Shown here in pieces: positions 1 through 9,371 of a stretch of DNA of 9,371 bases. How positions within the stretch are numbered: position 1 is the first letter of the stretch; each line of letters starts with the position of its first letter. Both the position numbers and the translations under genes were made by a program. Origin of the DNA: Acidobacteriaceae bacterium (GTDB taxonomy: Bacteria; Acidobacteriota; Terriglobia; Terriglobales; SbA1); contig JAFAGX010000671.1 of NCBI GenBank assembly GCA_019237515.1, positions 1 to 9,371 of the forward strand, in the 5' to 3' direction. The notes under the pieces are model-generated. The model saw only the letters and a list, made by a program, of their open reading frames with translations, did not search any database and was not told the origin of the DNA.

Positions 1-2824
<2,824 letters not shown>

Positions 2825-2828
<4 letters not shown>

Positions 2829-4516
2829 GATTTCGCCTCCTGAGACGGGTGCAGTTGTTCCTGAATCGCGGTGAGATCGGCATAATTCAGCGGAGCTTTG
2901 CGCATCAGGACAATTAGCAACAGCATGACTACGCACGCCCAAGCCACCAGATAAAAGCCATCGTTGATGCTCAGCGTGTAAGCCTGCAGACGAAGCCGGC
3001 CGCTGATTACGCCAACTGCCCGCCCGGTAGCTGTCGCGGCTCCGGATGACTTTGAAAACAAACCCGCGGCCAGTTGGTGGATACTGTTATCGGTAATCCA
3101 GCTTCCGCTCTGAACGTGCAGGCCCAGAAGATTTGAGTGCAACTTCTCCCGTTGCGCGACGAAGTGCCCCATATAAACGGCACCCAGATTTCCTCCAAAT
3201 ATCCGTACAGTGTGAAAGAAGGCGGAGAAGGTCAAAATCCACTGCGGCTTCGACAACCCTCCTGAGAAAATTCCCTGCAAAATGATGGTTCCGACCAAAC
3301 CAATAAACGCGAATGCCTGCCCGACTCCCATAAGTAATTCGGTGCGGTAATAATTCGACGCCGACCAGGCGCTGGTGAGATCCGCATTCAGATAACAGGC
3401 AATGGCCATGCACACAAAACCCGAGGCCAGGAGGAAACGGGAGTCTACCTTTTTCGCCAGCAGGAGCCCGGCAATGAACGCGATGAAGATCAGTGGCAGG
3501 GCACTCCAAATGATCGCTGGGCCAATCTCGTCGGCAACGAATCCCTGAATGGCCAACGACTGGGGAATCAAGATGATGGTCGACACCAGACAAAAGCGGA
3601 AGAAAAACAATGCGATGCCCAGCAGGATAGTGTTCCATTGCCGGAGGTAGGGCACTGCGACCAGAGGGTTAGGCATTCGCAGGCGCCGAATGAGGGCTCC
3701 AATAACCAGGAAAGACCCTCCGATGAACAATGCGTTGAAAAGGCCGGAACGCCACCAGTCAAGCCGCTCACCTTGATCGATAGCTGCGTAAAGCATGGCC
3801 AGCCCCGCACTCCAGTACACAAAACCAGCAAAGCTCGGAGGCGAGTCTGATTTCTTAGCCGCAGGCGTGGGTTTGGGAATTCCGAAGTAAACGCAAAGCA
3901 TCATGAACGCCGTAATTACTGCGGAGTTCCAGAATATCCAGTGCCACGAGAGGTGCTCCCGGTACCAACCGTATAGCGATGGCGCAATGTTGACGGCTCC
4001 GTCCACAAAGGTCGCGTACAGTGCGACGGTGTACGGAAGATATCGAAGTGGAATATTGCGCAGTGCGAAGGTTAGCGTCAGGGGATAGAACGTTCCTGAG
4101 GTAAGGCCTGCTAGCACCATGGCAAAAATCATCAGGCTGTAACTGTGGATGAACGGAGCCACAACACAGATCAAAGTGAACGAAGTCGCAGCAAAAATCA
4201 GAACTCGCCGCGCTCCCATTAAAGCCCCGACGTACACCGTGAACGGTCCAATGAACATCAGGGCAACGTTGTAGGCGCTGCTGATCCACGCGCCGTCATC
4301 GAAACCAAATCCCATACCGCCCTTGAGATCGGCGAGACCCAGAGAAATCATGCGCCCGGTAAGTGTGACAACGCCGGCGCCGGTGATTACACCCAGAATC
4401 CCGAGCACCGGACTCTTCGAGATCTCACTCGGCATCGACGCAGCGGCAGACTGCGCAATCCGGATTGGGGCATTGCCGGGAATCGCAATAGAAGACGAGG
4501 CCATTACTTGTTCCAT
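2825..4516 (-). CDS. emrB: EmrB-like MFS drug:H+ antiporter (DHA2, about 14 TM)
   Basis: This 563-residue polytopic inner-membrane protein has roughly 14 hydrophobic segments and a charged/proline-rich central loop near 212-228 (PKPTPAAKKSDSPP), fitting the DHA2 14-TM drug:H+ antiporter branch. Characteristic places are DDGAWISSAYNVALMFIGP (73-91), a motif-A-like GALMGARRV (97-105), and APSLYGWYREHLSWHWIFWN (178-197), equivalent to the motif C and SWRWIF region. Several signatures are degenerate: the motif-A aspartate is missing, and the GG pair of motif C is replaced by L-Y-G. This is a divergent subfamily, not classical EmrB. The start ATG shares its A with the emrA-like TAA stop (TAATG) and has no visible Shine-Dalgarno sequence, so translation is probably coupled. 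A second ATG at 4504 is a possible alternative start. The 3' end overlaps the tolC-like start (ATGA). It is expected to pass substrate to the adaptor and channel encoded beside it. Pump role is well supported by context; substrate is unknown. Confidence 0.9.
2836..2841 (-). promoter_or_regulatory. Shine-Dalgarno AGGAGG for the tolC-like gene
   Basis: A perfect AGGAGG on the minus strand ends 7 nt before the ATG at 2828 and lies inside the last codons of the transporter gene. It decides the tolC-like start: the longer frame beginning at 2942 would run through the transporter C-terminus and add 38 residues with no family resemblance ahead of the signal peptide. Confidence 0.85.
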
Positions 4517-5715
4517 TAGTGCCGTGTGCGGACAGTGACTACCGCGGAGAGGCCCGGACGCAACTCTGACGTGAGAGTCGAGTCATCCAGAGCGATTTTC
4601 ACTGGTACCCGTTGCACGACTTTGGTGAAATTGCCGGTCGCGTTGTCGGGAGGCAATAGCGCAAATTGTGATCCGCTGGCGGGGGAGAGCTCTAAAACTC
4701 TTCCCTTGAAAACTTTGCCGGGATAAGTGTCGACGCGAACCTCTGCCGGATCGCCGACTTTTATGTTGGTCAACTGCGTCTCACGGAAATTTGCTGCGAC
4801 CCACCGGATGTTTTCGACAAACGTCATGACCTGCGTGCCGGGAGAGACCAGTTGTCCGGGCCGGACCTGCCGCTCGCCCACGCTGCCATCAGCAGGAGCA
4901 ACGATTCGCGTGTAACCTAAATTGACTTCCGCTACCTCGAGTGCGGCTTCTTTGGCGTGAAGGTCGGCAATGAGCTGGCTGTCTTGGGCTTCAAGTACAG
5001 CTTTGCTTCGCCGCTCCGCTTCTGCCGCCAATGTATTGCTTCGCAGCGCAGTGCGTGCTTGCGCCAAGTCAGCATCGCGGCTTGCGTACTGCGCGGAGAA
5101 GCGCTCTTCATCGGCAACTGCTTTTTCAACTGTCTGCTGAGTCGTGGAACTGGTCTTGAGGAGCGCCTCCTGGCGGGTCCGTTCCGCACGCGTGCGGGTT
5201 ACATCCGCTTGCGTGGCTTCTTTCCCAGCTTGTGCCGCGTCAATCTCGGCGTTGGCTTGATCGATCCCGGCGAGCGCGCGTTCAATCTTTGCATCCTCGA
5301 GTTGGCGCTGCCGCTGGTTGTTTACCAGGGCGGCTTTTCCAGCTTCGACTCCGGCCACTGCCTGTGCCACCTGGGCCTTGTAATCGTCATCGTCGAGTTG
5401 AACCAGGATGTCGCCTCTGTGAACTTCTTGGTAGTCATTAACTTTCACCTCACGCACCAGGCCGGGAACTTTTGTGCTCAGCGGCGTGAGATCCCCTCGA
5501 ACGTAGGCGTCATTGGTTACCTGCTCGACGTGTGCCCCTTCCCAGCCATTCCAGTTGCGCGTAAGCGTCACAACAATGGCGATCGCCAAAGCAAGGACGA
5601 TCAGCGGTGTTCCGTACTTTTGCCCAGCGGATTTGAGGCGCGAAGGCGGAGGCTCGACTAAGTGGGGAGCGCTTGCCGGGGGTGGAGTGGTTGCAGGTAC
5701 TGGAGAAGTTGCCAT
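4516..5715 (-). CDS. emrA: EmrA/HlyD-type periplasmic membrane fusion protein (efflux adaptor)
   Basis: This 399-residue adaptor links the inner-membrane transporter to the outer-membrane channel. A proline-rich cytoplasmic tail (1-30) is followed by one TM anchor (about 35-53, TPLIVLALAIAIVVTL). The EmrA-type opening TNDAYVRGD (67-75) leads into the first lipoyl-like half (TKVPGLVREVKVNDYQEVHRG, DILVQLDDDDY, to about 112). A long alpha-hairpin coiled coil rich in Ala/Gln/Glu spans about 113-265. The second lipoyl half contains IVAPADGSVGERQVRPGQ (271-288). The beta-barrel part carries NFRETQLTNIKVGDP (309-323) and LLPPDNATGNFTKVVQRVP (353-371), closely resembling E. coli EmrA. The start is fixed: an in-frame TGA lies only two codons upstream of the ATG. 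A GAGGAG at 5734-5729 sits 13 nt away, slightly far for a Shine-Dalgarno sequence. It is the first gene of the minus-strand operon, so the promoter should lie in 5716-5950. It ends in a TAATG overlap with the transporter gene. High confidence in family and role. Confidence 0.95.
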   Translation of the reverse strand: MATSPVPATTPPPASAPHLVEPPPSRLKSAGQKYGTPLIVLALAIAIVVTLTRNWNGWEGAHVEQVTNDAYVRGDLTPLSTKVPGLVREVKVNDYQEVHRGDILVQLDDDDYKAQVAQAVAGVEAGKAALVNNQRQRQLEDAKIERALAGIDQANAEIDAAQAGKEATQADVTRTRAERTRQEALLKTSSTTQQTVEKAVADEERFSAQYASRDADLAQARTALRSNTLAAEAERRSKAVLEAQDSQLIADLHAKEAALEVAEVNLGYTRIVAPADGSVGERQVRPGQLVSPGTQVMTFVENIRWVAANFRETQLTNIKVGDPAEVRVDTYPGKVFKGRVLELSPASGSQFALLPPDNATGNFTKVVQRVPVKIALDDSTLTSELRPGLSAVVTVRTRH

Positions 5716-5772
5716 TTGTATTCAGGCGCTCCTCGGCGCGGTCGCGCATGAATTTGAGCATCTCCATAGCCG

Positions 5773-5809
5773 TTTACGGGACAGAGCCAACCTTTTGAAT
5801 TTACGGGAC
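5773..5809. repeat. 10-bp direct repeat TTTACGGGAC (two copies, 27 bp apart)
   Basis: Identical TTTACGGGAC copies occupy 5773-5782 and 5800-5809 (GTCCCGTAAA read toward the efflux operon), 58-94 bp upstream of the emrA-like start codon. The match is exact over 10 bases. The position is suitable for a transcription-factor site or promoter element controlling the operon, but the function is inference. It could also be a chance repeat. Confidence 0.5.
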
Positions 5810-5931
5810 TAGGGCTTGTGGTACTCAGGTATGTGTTTGGCGGCCATTGGCACTTGACGAATGCCCGTCATCTCGCGCGGACCAAGGGGGCGTACCCAAT
5901 CCGGTTCCGCGTCTAGCTCCTGGATCTGACG

Positions 5932-5952
5932 CCGATCGTGATCGGACCGATC
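5932..5952. promoter_or_regulatory. Candidate operator: three CCGATC half-sites
   Basis: CCGATC at 5932-5937 and its complement GATCGG at 5940-5945 form a perfect inverted repeat with a 2-bp spacer. One base later a third copy, CCGATC at 5947-5952, follows. Such a dyad plus an extra half-site in a divergent intergenic region is compatible with a regulator-binding site, but no regulator gene is visible in the window. The symmetry is seen; the operator role is a guess. Confidence 0.3.
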
Positions 5953-5978
5953 TGGAATGCGAAATGCAAAACATGCAG

Positions 5979-6020
5979 GGTGGACATTCCTGTCCGCCAA
6001 TCGCGGGCAAGAATGCCCGC
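5979..6020. repeat. Paired-hairpin palindromic element (REP/BIME-like)
   Basis: Two hairpins lie 4 nt apart. The first pairs 5979-5986 with 5991-5998 (core GGACA-TTCC-TGTCC, one G-T pair). The second pairs 6003-6009 with 6014-6020 (GCGGGCA-AGAA-TGCCCGC, perfect). Read on opposite strands they are diverged copies of one motif: GGACATTCCTGTCC against GGGCATTCTTGCCC. Two similar palindromes in inverted orientation is the architecture of REP/BIME elements mobilised by RAYT transposases. I recall similar palindromes recurring between genes in Acidobacteriota, but only one instance is visible here. It ends 75 nt before the chosen glgX start, so it may lie in the glgX leader. Confidence 0.6.
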
Positions 6021-6095
6021 ACTACACGACGGGGTCCAGTGAACTCTTTGCTTCAAATGCATTCAGTCGCTACTATGCCGAGCATGAGATCCGCG

Positions 6096-8189
6096 ATGCG
6101 CCCAAGTTGGGAGCAGGTCGAGGGCAGCCCACTACCGCTCGGCGCGACATGGATTGAAGAAGAGCAAGCCTTCAACTTCGCCGTCCATGCTGAAAATGCC
6201 GAAAGCGTCACCTTATTACTTTATTCGGCCGCCGATCTGGTCAATCCCCTTCTGGCTTACCGTTTCGATTTTCTGCGCAACAAATCAGGTCGGATCTGGC
6301 ATTGCCGCATCCCGCTCAGAGAAATTGCAGACGCCCGCTATTACGCATACTCGGTTTCGGGCGAAGCAGTTGTCCACATTCATAGTTTTGACCCGCAGAA
6401 GGTCCTGCTTGATCCGTACGCAACCTGCGTTTTCTTTCCGCCTGAGTTTGACCGCAAGCTGGCCATGAGAGAAGGATCGAATGCAGGCCACGCTCCGCTC
6501 GGCGTGCTGCCTTCACAAGGCCCGCTCTTTGATTGGCAAGGAGGCTCCTCTCCGCCGCTTCACGAGTCTGATGCTGTCATTTATGAGCTTCACGTCAAGG
6601 GCTTCACGAAGAATCCGAACTCCGGCGTGGATCCATCTCGTGCCGGAACCTACGCCGGACTGGTTGAAAAAATCCCGTACCTGAAAGAGCTTGGCATCAC
6701 AGTTGTCGAACTGATGCCCGTGTTTCAGCGTGACCCTCAAGAAGGCGACTACTGGGGCTACATGCCCTTAAATTTCTTTTCGCCACACGCCCAGTACGCG
6801 AGCAGCGGAGCCGACGACCAGCACATCGAATTCAAAAACATGGTGAAGGCGTTTCACGAGGCCGGCATCGGAGTCGTAATGGACGTTGTGTACAACCACA
6901 CCTGTGAAGGAGATCACCGGGGCCCGATTTACAGCTACAAAGGTTTCGACAGCGCCAGCTACTACATGATGTCGTCGGACCCAACCAACCCTTATGCGAA
7001 CTACTCGGGCACCGGCAACACGTTGAACTTCGGTCGCGGCCACGTCCGCAAGATGGTGATGGATAGCTTGCGTTATTGGAAACGCGAAATGCACATTGAC
7101 GGCTTCCGTTTCGATCTTGCGTCCGTCTTCAGCCGCAATGCCGACGGATCTCTCAACTGGGGGCATGCGCCGATCTTCGCCGAAATTGCAGCCGATCCGG
7201 AGTTAGGCAAGTTGCGCCTGATCGCCGAGCCCTGGGACACCGGTGCTTACCAACTCGGCCGCGGATTCCCCGGCATCACCTGGCTGCAGTGGAATGCGCG
7301 GTTTCGCGATGATGTTCGCGGCTTTGTCAAAGGTGACACGGGGATGGTTCCGGAGATCATGCGCCGTCTGTATGGCAGTGACGATCTTTTTCCCGATGAT
7401 CGTGTCGATGCTTATCACGCCTACCAGAGCGTAAACTTTGTCACTTCTCATGACGGCTTCACGATGTACGACCTCGTCGCCTACAACGAAAAGCACAATT
7501 TGGCGAATGGGAACAACAACCAGGATGGCATGGATGCGAATTACAGCTGGAACTCCGGTTACGAAGGCGACAAAGGTGCGCCCGCGGAAGTGCTGGCTCT
7601 TCGCCGCAAGCAGGTAAAGAATCTTTTCTGTCTCCTCATGCTCTCGAACGGCATCCCGATGTTCCGTGCTGGCGACGAATTTCTCAATACGCAATTCGGC
7701 AACAACAATCCTTATAACCAGGACAACGAAACCGGATGGCTGGACTGGAGCCAGTTCCAGACGAATCGCGATGTTTTTCGTTTCTTTAAGAACATGATTG
7801 GGTTTCGCAAGAGTCATCCTTCTTTAAGCCGCAGTCGGTTTTGGCGCGAGGATATCGATTGGTACGGAACGGGCGAGAAAACTGATCTCTCCAACGACTC
7901 GCACAGTTTGGCGTTCTGCTTGCACGGAACTTCTCAAGACGATGACGACATCTACGTGATGATCAACGCGTACTGGGAAGAACTCGATTTCCAGGTCCAG
8001 GAAGGAACGCCAGAAGAGTGGATACGAATTGTGGATACTGCCTTGACAAGTCCCGATGATTTCTCAGAGCGCGGCGAACCTCTGCAAGCGCTTAGTTATT
8101 CCGTCGCACCGAGATCGATTGTGGTTCTGGTTCGAACCAGAAACAGTCGATCAGAAGTTCCGAAGAAATGGAGTGCAAAAACATTATGA
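6096..8189 (+). CDS. glgX: Glycogen/maltodextrin debranching enzyme, isoamylase type (GH13_11, GlgX/TreX-like)
   Basis: This 697-residue enzyme is expected to hydrolyse alpha-1,6 branch points of glycogen or limit dextrins in the cytoplasm. An N-terminal CBM48-like domain starts at PLPLGATW (12-19). The catalytic barrel begins around YELHVKGFT (163-171). All four GH13 regions are intact: DVVYNHT (from D263), DGFRFDLAS with nucleophile D340, IAEPWD with acid/base E378, and FVTSHDG with D453. The GlgX/TreX-type NNNPYNQDNETGWLDW follows, then a C-terminal beta domain. The frame is open back to 5847, but residues from that extension cross the palindromic repeat and do not resemble the family. ATG at 6096 has a weak GAGA 6 nt upstream; ATGs at 6084, 6075 and 6057 are alternatives. 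The 3' end overlaps the next gene by ATGA. GlgX, TreX and isoamylase cannot be separated here because no glg or tre neighbours are visible. Family call is very firm; the exact start is not. Confidence 0.93.
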   Translation: MRPSWEQVEGSPLPLGATWIEEEQAFNFAVHAENAESVTLLLYSAADLVNPLLAYRFDFLRNKSGRIWHCRIPLREIADARYYAYSVSGEAVVHIHSFDPQKVLLDPYATCVFFPPEFDRKLAMREGSNAGHAPLGVLPSQGPLFDWQGGSSPPLHESDAVIYELHVKGFTKNPNSGVDPSRAGTYAGLVEKIPYLKELGITVVELMPVFQRDPQEGDYWGYMPLNFFSPHAQYASSGADDQHIEFKNMVKAFHEAGIGVVMDVVYNHTCEGDHRGPIYSYKGFDSASYYMMSSDPTNPYANYSGTGNTLNFGRGHVRKMVMDSLRYWKREMHIDGFRFDLASVFSRNADGSLNWGHAPIFAEIAADPELGKLRLIAEPWDTGAYQLGRGFPGITWLQWNARFRDDVRGFVKGDTGMVPEIMRRLYGSDDLFPDDRVDAYHAYQSVNFVTSHDGFTMYDLVAYNEKHNLANGNNNQDGMDANYSWNSGYEGDKGAPAEVLALRRKQVKNLFCLLMLSNGIPMFRAGDEFLNTQFGNNNPYNQDNETGWLDWSQFQTNRDVFRFFKNMIGFRKSHPSLSRSRFWREDIDWYGTGEKTDLSNDSHSLAFCLHGTSQDDDDIYVMINAYWEELDFQVQEGTPEEWIRIVDTALTSPDDFSERGEPLQALSYSVAPRSIVVLVRTRNSRSEVPKKWSAKTL

Positions 8190-9371
8190 GTAAGATTTCA
8201 AATCAACGACCGAAGGTCATCATCATAGGCGGTGGTTTCGGCGGTCTCTCCGCCGCCCAGGCCCTGAAATCCGCGCCCGTCGATGTAACTCTTATTGACC
8301 GCCGCAACTACCACCTTTTTCAACCGCTCTTGTATCAAGTCGCTACCGGTTCGCTTTCTCCGGGCGAAGTTGCAGCACCGATACGCGGCATCCTGGGCCG
8401 CCAGAAAAATACGCGTGTATGGCTAGGCGACGTTATGGACATCGACCCTGTAGCAAAGCACGTGCTGCTTGAAGACGGGGCGAGTCTCGAGTATGACTTT
8501 TTGATCGTGGCTGCGGGTTCAAAAACCTCTTATTACGGACACGACGAATGGCAGAAATGGGCGCCAGGGCTCAAGAGTGTCGAAGAAGCAACCACCCTTC
8601 GCCACAAGATTCTCTACGCATTTGAGGTCGCAGAACGATTAGACGATCCCGCGGAGCGGCGCGCATGGCTTACGTTCACGATCGTGGGAGCAGGTCCGAC
8701 GGGCGTTGAACTGGGCGGAGCCATTGCCGAGATCGCGCGGCAAACCCTCAAACATGACTTTCGCTCCATCGATCCCAAAGATGCCCAGATTATTTTGTTG
8801 GACGCATCACCACGTGTCCTGATGGCATTTCCCGAAGACCTGGCGGACCATGCCGTGAAAGCACTCGCAAAACTCGGCGTGCAAACCAGGATGGGCGCGA
8901 TGGTGCATGAGGTCACTCGCGACGGCATTAGCTATCAAGCCAACGGTTTGACGCAAACGCTGTCCACAAAAACTGTTATCTGGGCAGGAGGTGTGACTGT
9001 ATCTCCACTGGCCAAAACGCTGGCGCAGCGCACCGGTGCCGGGACAGAGCGCGGCGGAAGAATCAAAGTCGAACCGGACCTGACCATCCCCAAATTTCCC
9101 GACATCTTTGTCGTCGGAGATATGGCTTTCTCGCTCGACAAACACGGCCAGCCGCTGCAAGGAGTGGCGCAGGTCGCCATGCAGGGTGGCGCCTACGCCG
9201 CGAAGGCGATCGTGAAAAAAGTAAAAGGCAAGACAGCGCCGGCACCGTTCGATTACTTCGATAAGGGAAACCTCGCAGTCATCGGGCGGGCGGCCGCGGT
9301 GGCCAACGTTTTCGGCGTGCATCTCTGGGGGCTGCCGGCGTGGCTGGTGTGGGCGTTTGTCCATCTCGCGT
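8186..9371 (+). CDS. ndh: Type II NADH:quinone oxidoreductase (NDH-2), 3' end cut by window edge
   Basis: Reading from ATG at 8186, 395 codons are present with no stop before the edge. The protein is a two-Rossmann flavoprotein that oxidises NADH at the inner face of the membrane and reduces quinone without pumping protons. The FAD-binding site is VIIIGGGFGG (11-20), followed by IDRRNYHLFQPLLYQVATG (37-55), typical of bacterial NDH-2. The NADH-binding site is TIVGAGPTGVELGG (165-178). IWAGGV (265-270), the FAD-contacting FVVGDMA (308-314) and the quinone-site region GVAQVAMQGG (326-335) are all present. The Trp-rich stretch LWGLPAWLVWAFVHLA at the edge is the start of the C-terminal membrane-anchoring region; roughly 30-50 residues are missing compared with the usual length. 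The start overlaps the glgX stop (ATGA), and a GGAG at 8170-8173 lies 12 nt upstream, so coupled translation is likely. High confidence. Confidence 0.94.
   Translation, partial: MSKISNQRPKVIIIGGGFGGLSAAQALKSAPVDVTLIDRRNYHLFQPLLYQVATGSLSPGEVAAPIRGILGRQKNTRVWLGDVMDIDPVAKHVLLEDGASLEYDFLIVAAGSKTSYYGHDEWQKWAPGLKSVEEATTLRHKILYAFEVAERLDDPAERRAWLTFTIVGAGPTGVELGGAIAEIARQTLKHDFRSIDPKDAQIILLDASPRVLMAFPEDLADHAVKALAKLGVQTRMGAMVHEVTRDGISYQANGLTQTLSTKTVIWAGGVTVSPLAKTLAQRTGAGTERGGRIKVEPDLTIPKFPDIFVVGDMAFSLDKHGQPLQGVAQVAMQGGAYAAKAIVKKVKGKTAPAPFDYFDKGNLAVIGRAAAVANVFGVHLWGLPAWLVWAFVHLA

Larger units (their letters stand above)
5716..6095. other. Divergent intergenic region between the efflux operon and glgX
   Basis: About 380 bp separate the divergently transcribed emrA-like and glgX-like genes, so both promoters probably lie here. 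No convincing sigma-70 promoter was found on either strand. On the plus strand, TACTAT at 6071-6076 has only a poor -35 partner (TTGCTT at 6048-6053). It contains the TTTACGGGAC direct repeat, the CCGATC cluster and the paired-hairpin repeat listed separately. No tRNA, small protein gene or adjacent regulator gene was recognised. Confidence 0.6.

Noticed and set aside
4957..5661. 234-codon plus-strand frame
   Set aside because: Entirely antisense to the emrA-like gene, whose domains are unambiguous. The translation is Cys/Arg/Leu-rich with no recognisable motif.
5510..5767. 85-codon minus-strand frame overlapping the emrA-like start (begins MEMLKFMRDRAEERLN)
   Set aside because: Most of it is the out-of-frame shadow of the emrA-like gene. 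The unique first 17 codons match no family I recognise, and no Shine-Dalgarno sequence precedes its ATG.
5979..6020. Hairpins considered as a Rho-independent terminator
   Set aside because: No T-run follows on either strand, and no gene ends nearby; both flanking genes point away from each other.
6048..6076. Possible sigma-70 promoter for glgX (TTGCTT, 17-nt gap, TACTAT)
   Set aside because: The -35 matches only three of six consensus bases and the -10 four of six, which is too weak to list as a promoter.
5716..6095. Looked for a TetR/MarR-type regulator or a small RNA gene between the divergent operons
   Set aside because: No frame there shows a helix-turn-helix pattern, and no structured RNA family could be recognised.
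7203..7817. 204-codon minus-strand frame
   Set aside because: Antisense to the GH13 catalytic core; a composition-driven shadow with no domain signature.
8807..9364. 185-codon minus-strand frame
   Set aside because: Antisense to the NDH-2 gene, whose FAD and NADH motifs are intact.

Overview
The window reads as bacterial chromosome from a Gram-negative (diderm) organism. It encodes two outer-membrane proteins with Sec signal peptides: a TolC-type channel and a LamB-type porin. GC content looks moderate, somewhat above half, by eye and not counted. The mix of a coiled-coil LamB porin, an EmrAB-TolC operon, a GlgX/TreX debranching enzyme with a type II NADH dehydrogenase, and a dispersed-type palindromic repeat fits an Acidobacteriota (Terriglobia-like) genome. 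That placement is inference from memory of similar gene sets and cannot be proven from the sequence alone.

Left block, minus strand (5715 down to 1): a tightly packed operon in the order EmrA-like membrane fusion protein, EmrB-like 14-TM major facilitator transporter, TolC-like outer-membrane channel, LamB/maltoporin-like porin. The first two junctions are stop/start overlaps (TAATG and ATGA). The porin starts 11 or 65 nt after the tolC-like stop, depending on which start is used, and runs off the left edge. The first three genes together make a complete tripartite pump (inner-membrane transporter, periplasmic adaptor, outer-membrane duct). The porin in fourth position is unusual: it is a sugar-type outer-membrane channel with a coiled-coil N-terminus, apparently co-transcribed with an efflux pump.

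Centre (5716-6095): a divergent intergenic region of about 380 bp. It holds a 10-bp direct repeat near the efflux operon, a cluster of three CCGATC half-sites, and a paired-hairpin palindromic repeat of REP/BIME type just ahead of the debranching gene. No regulator gene or RNA gene was recognised there.

Right block, plus strand (6096 to the right edge): a GH13 glycogen/maltodextrin debranching enzyme with all catalytic residues in place, overlapping by ATGA with a type II NADH:quinone oxidoreductase that runs off the right edge about 30-50 residues short of the usual family length. This pairs carbohydrate-store breakdown with NADH re-oxidation.

No CRISPR array, insertion sequence, tRNA, rRNA or prophage signal was seen. 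All six genes belong to known families. The unusual points are the gene combinations, the porin's N-terminal region, the divergent MFS motifs and the intergenic repeats.
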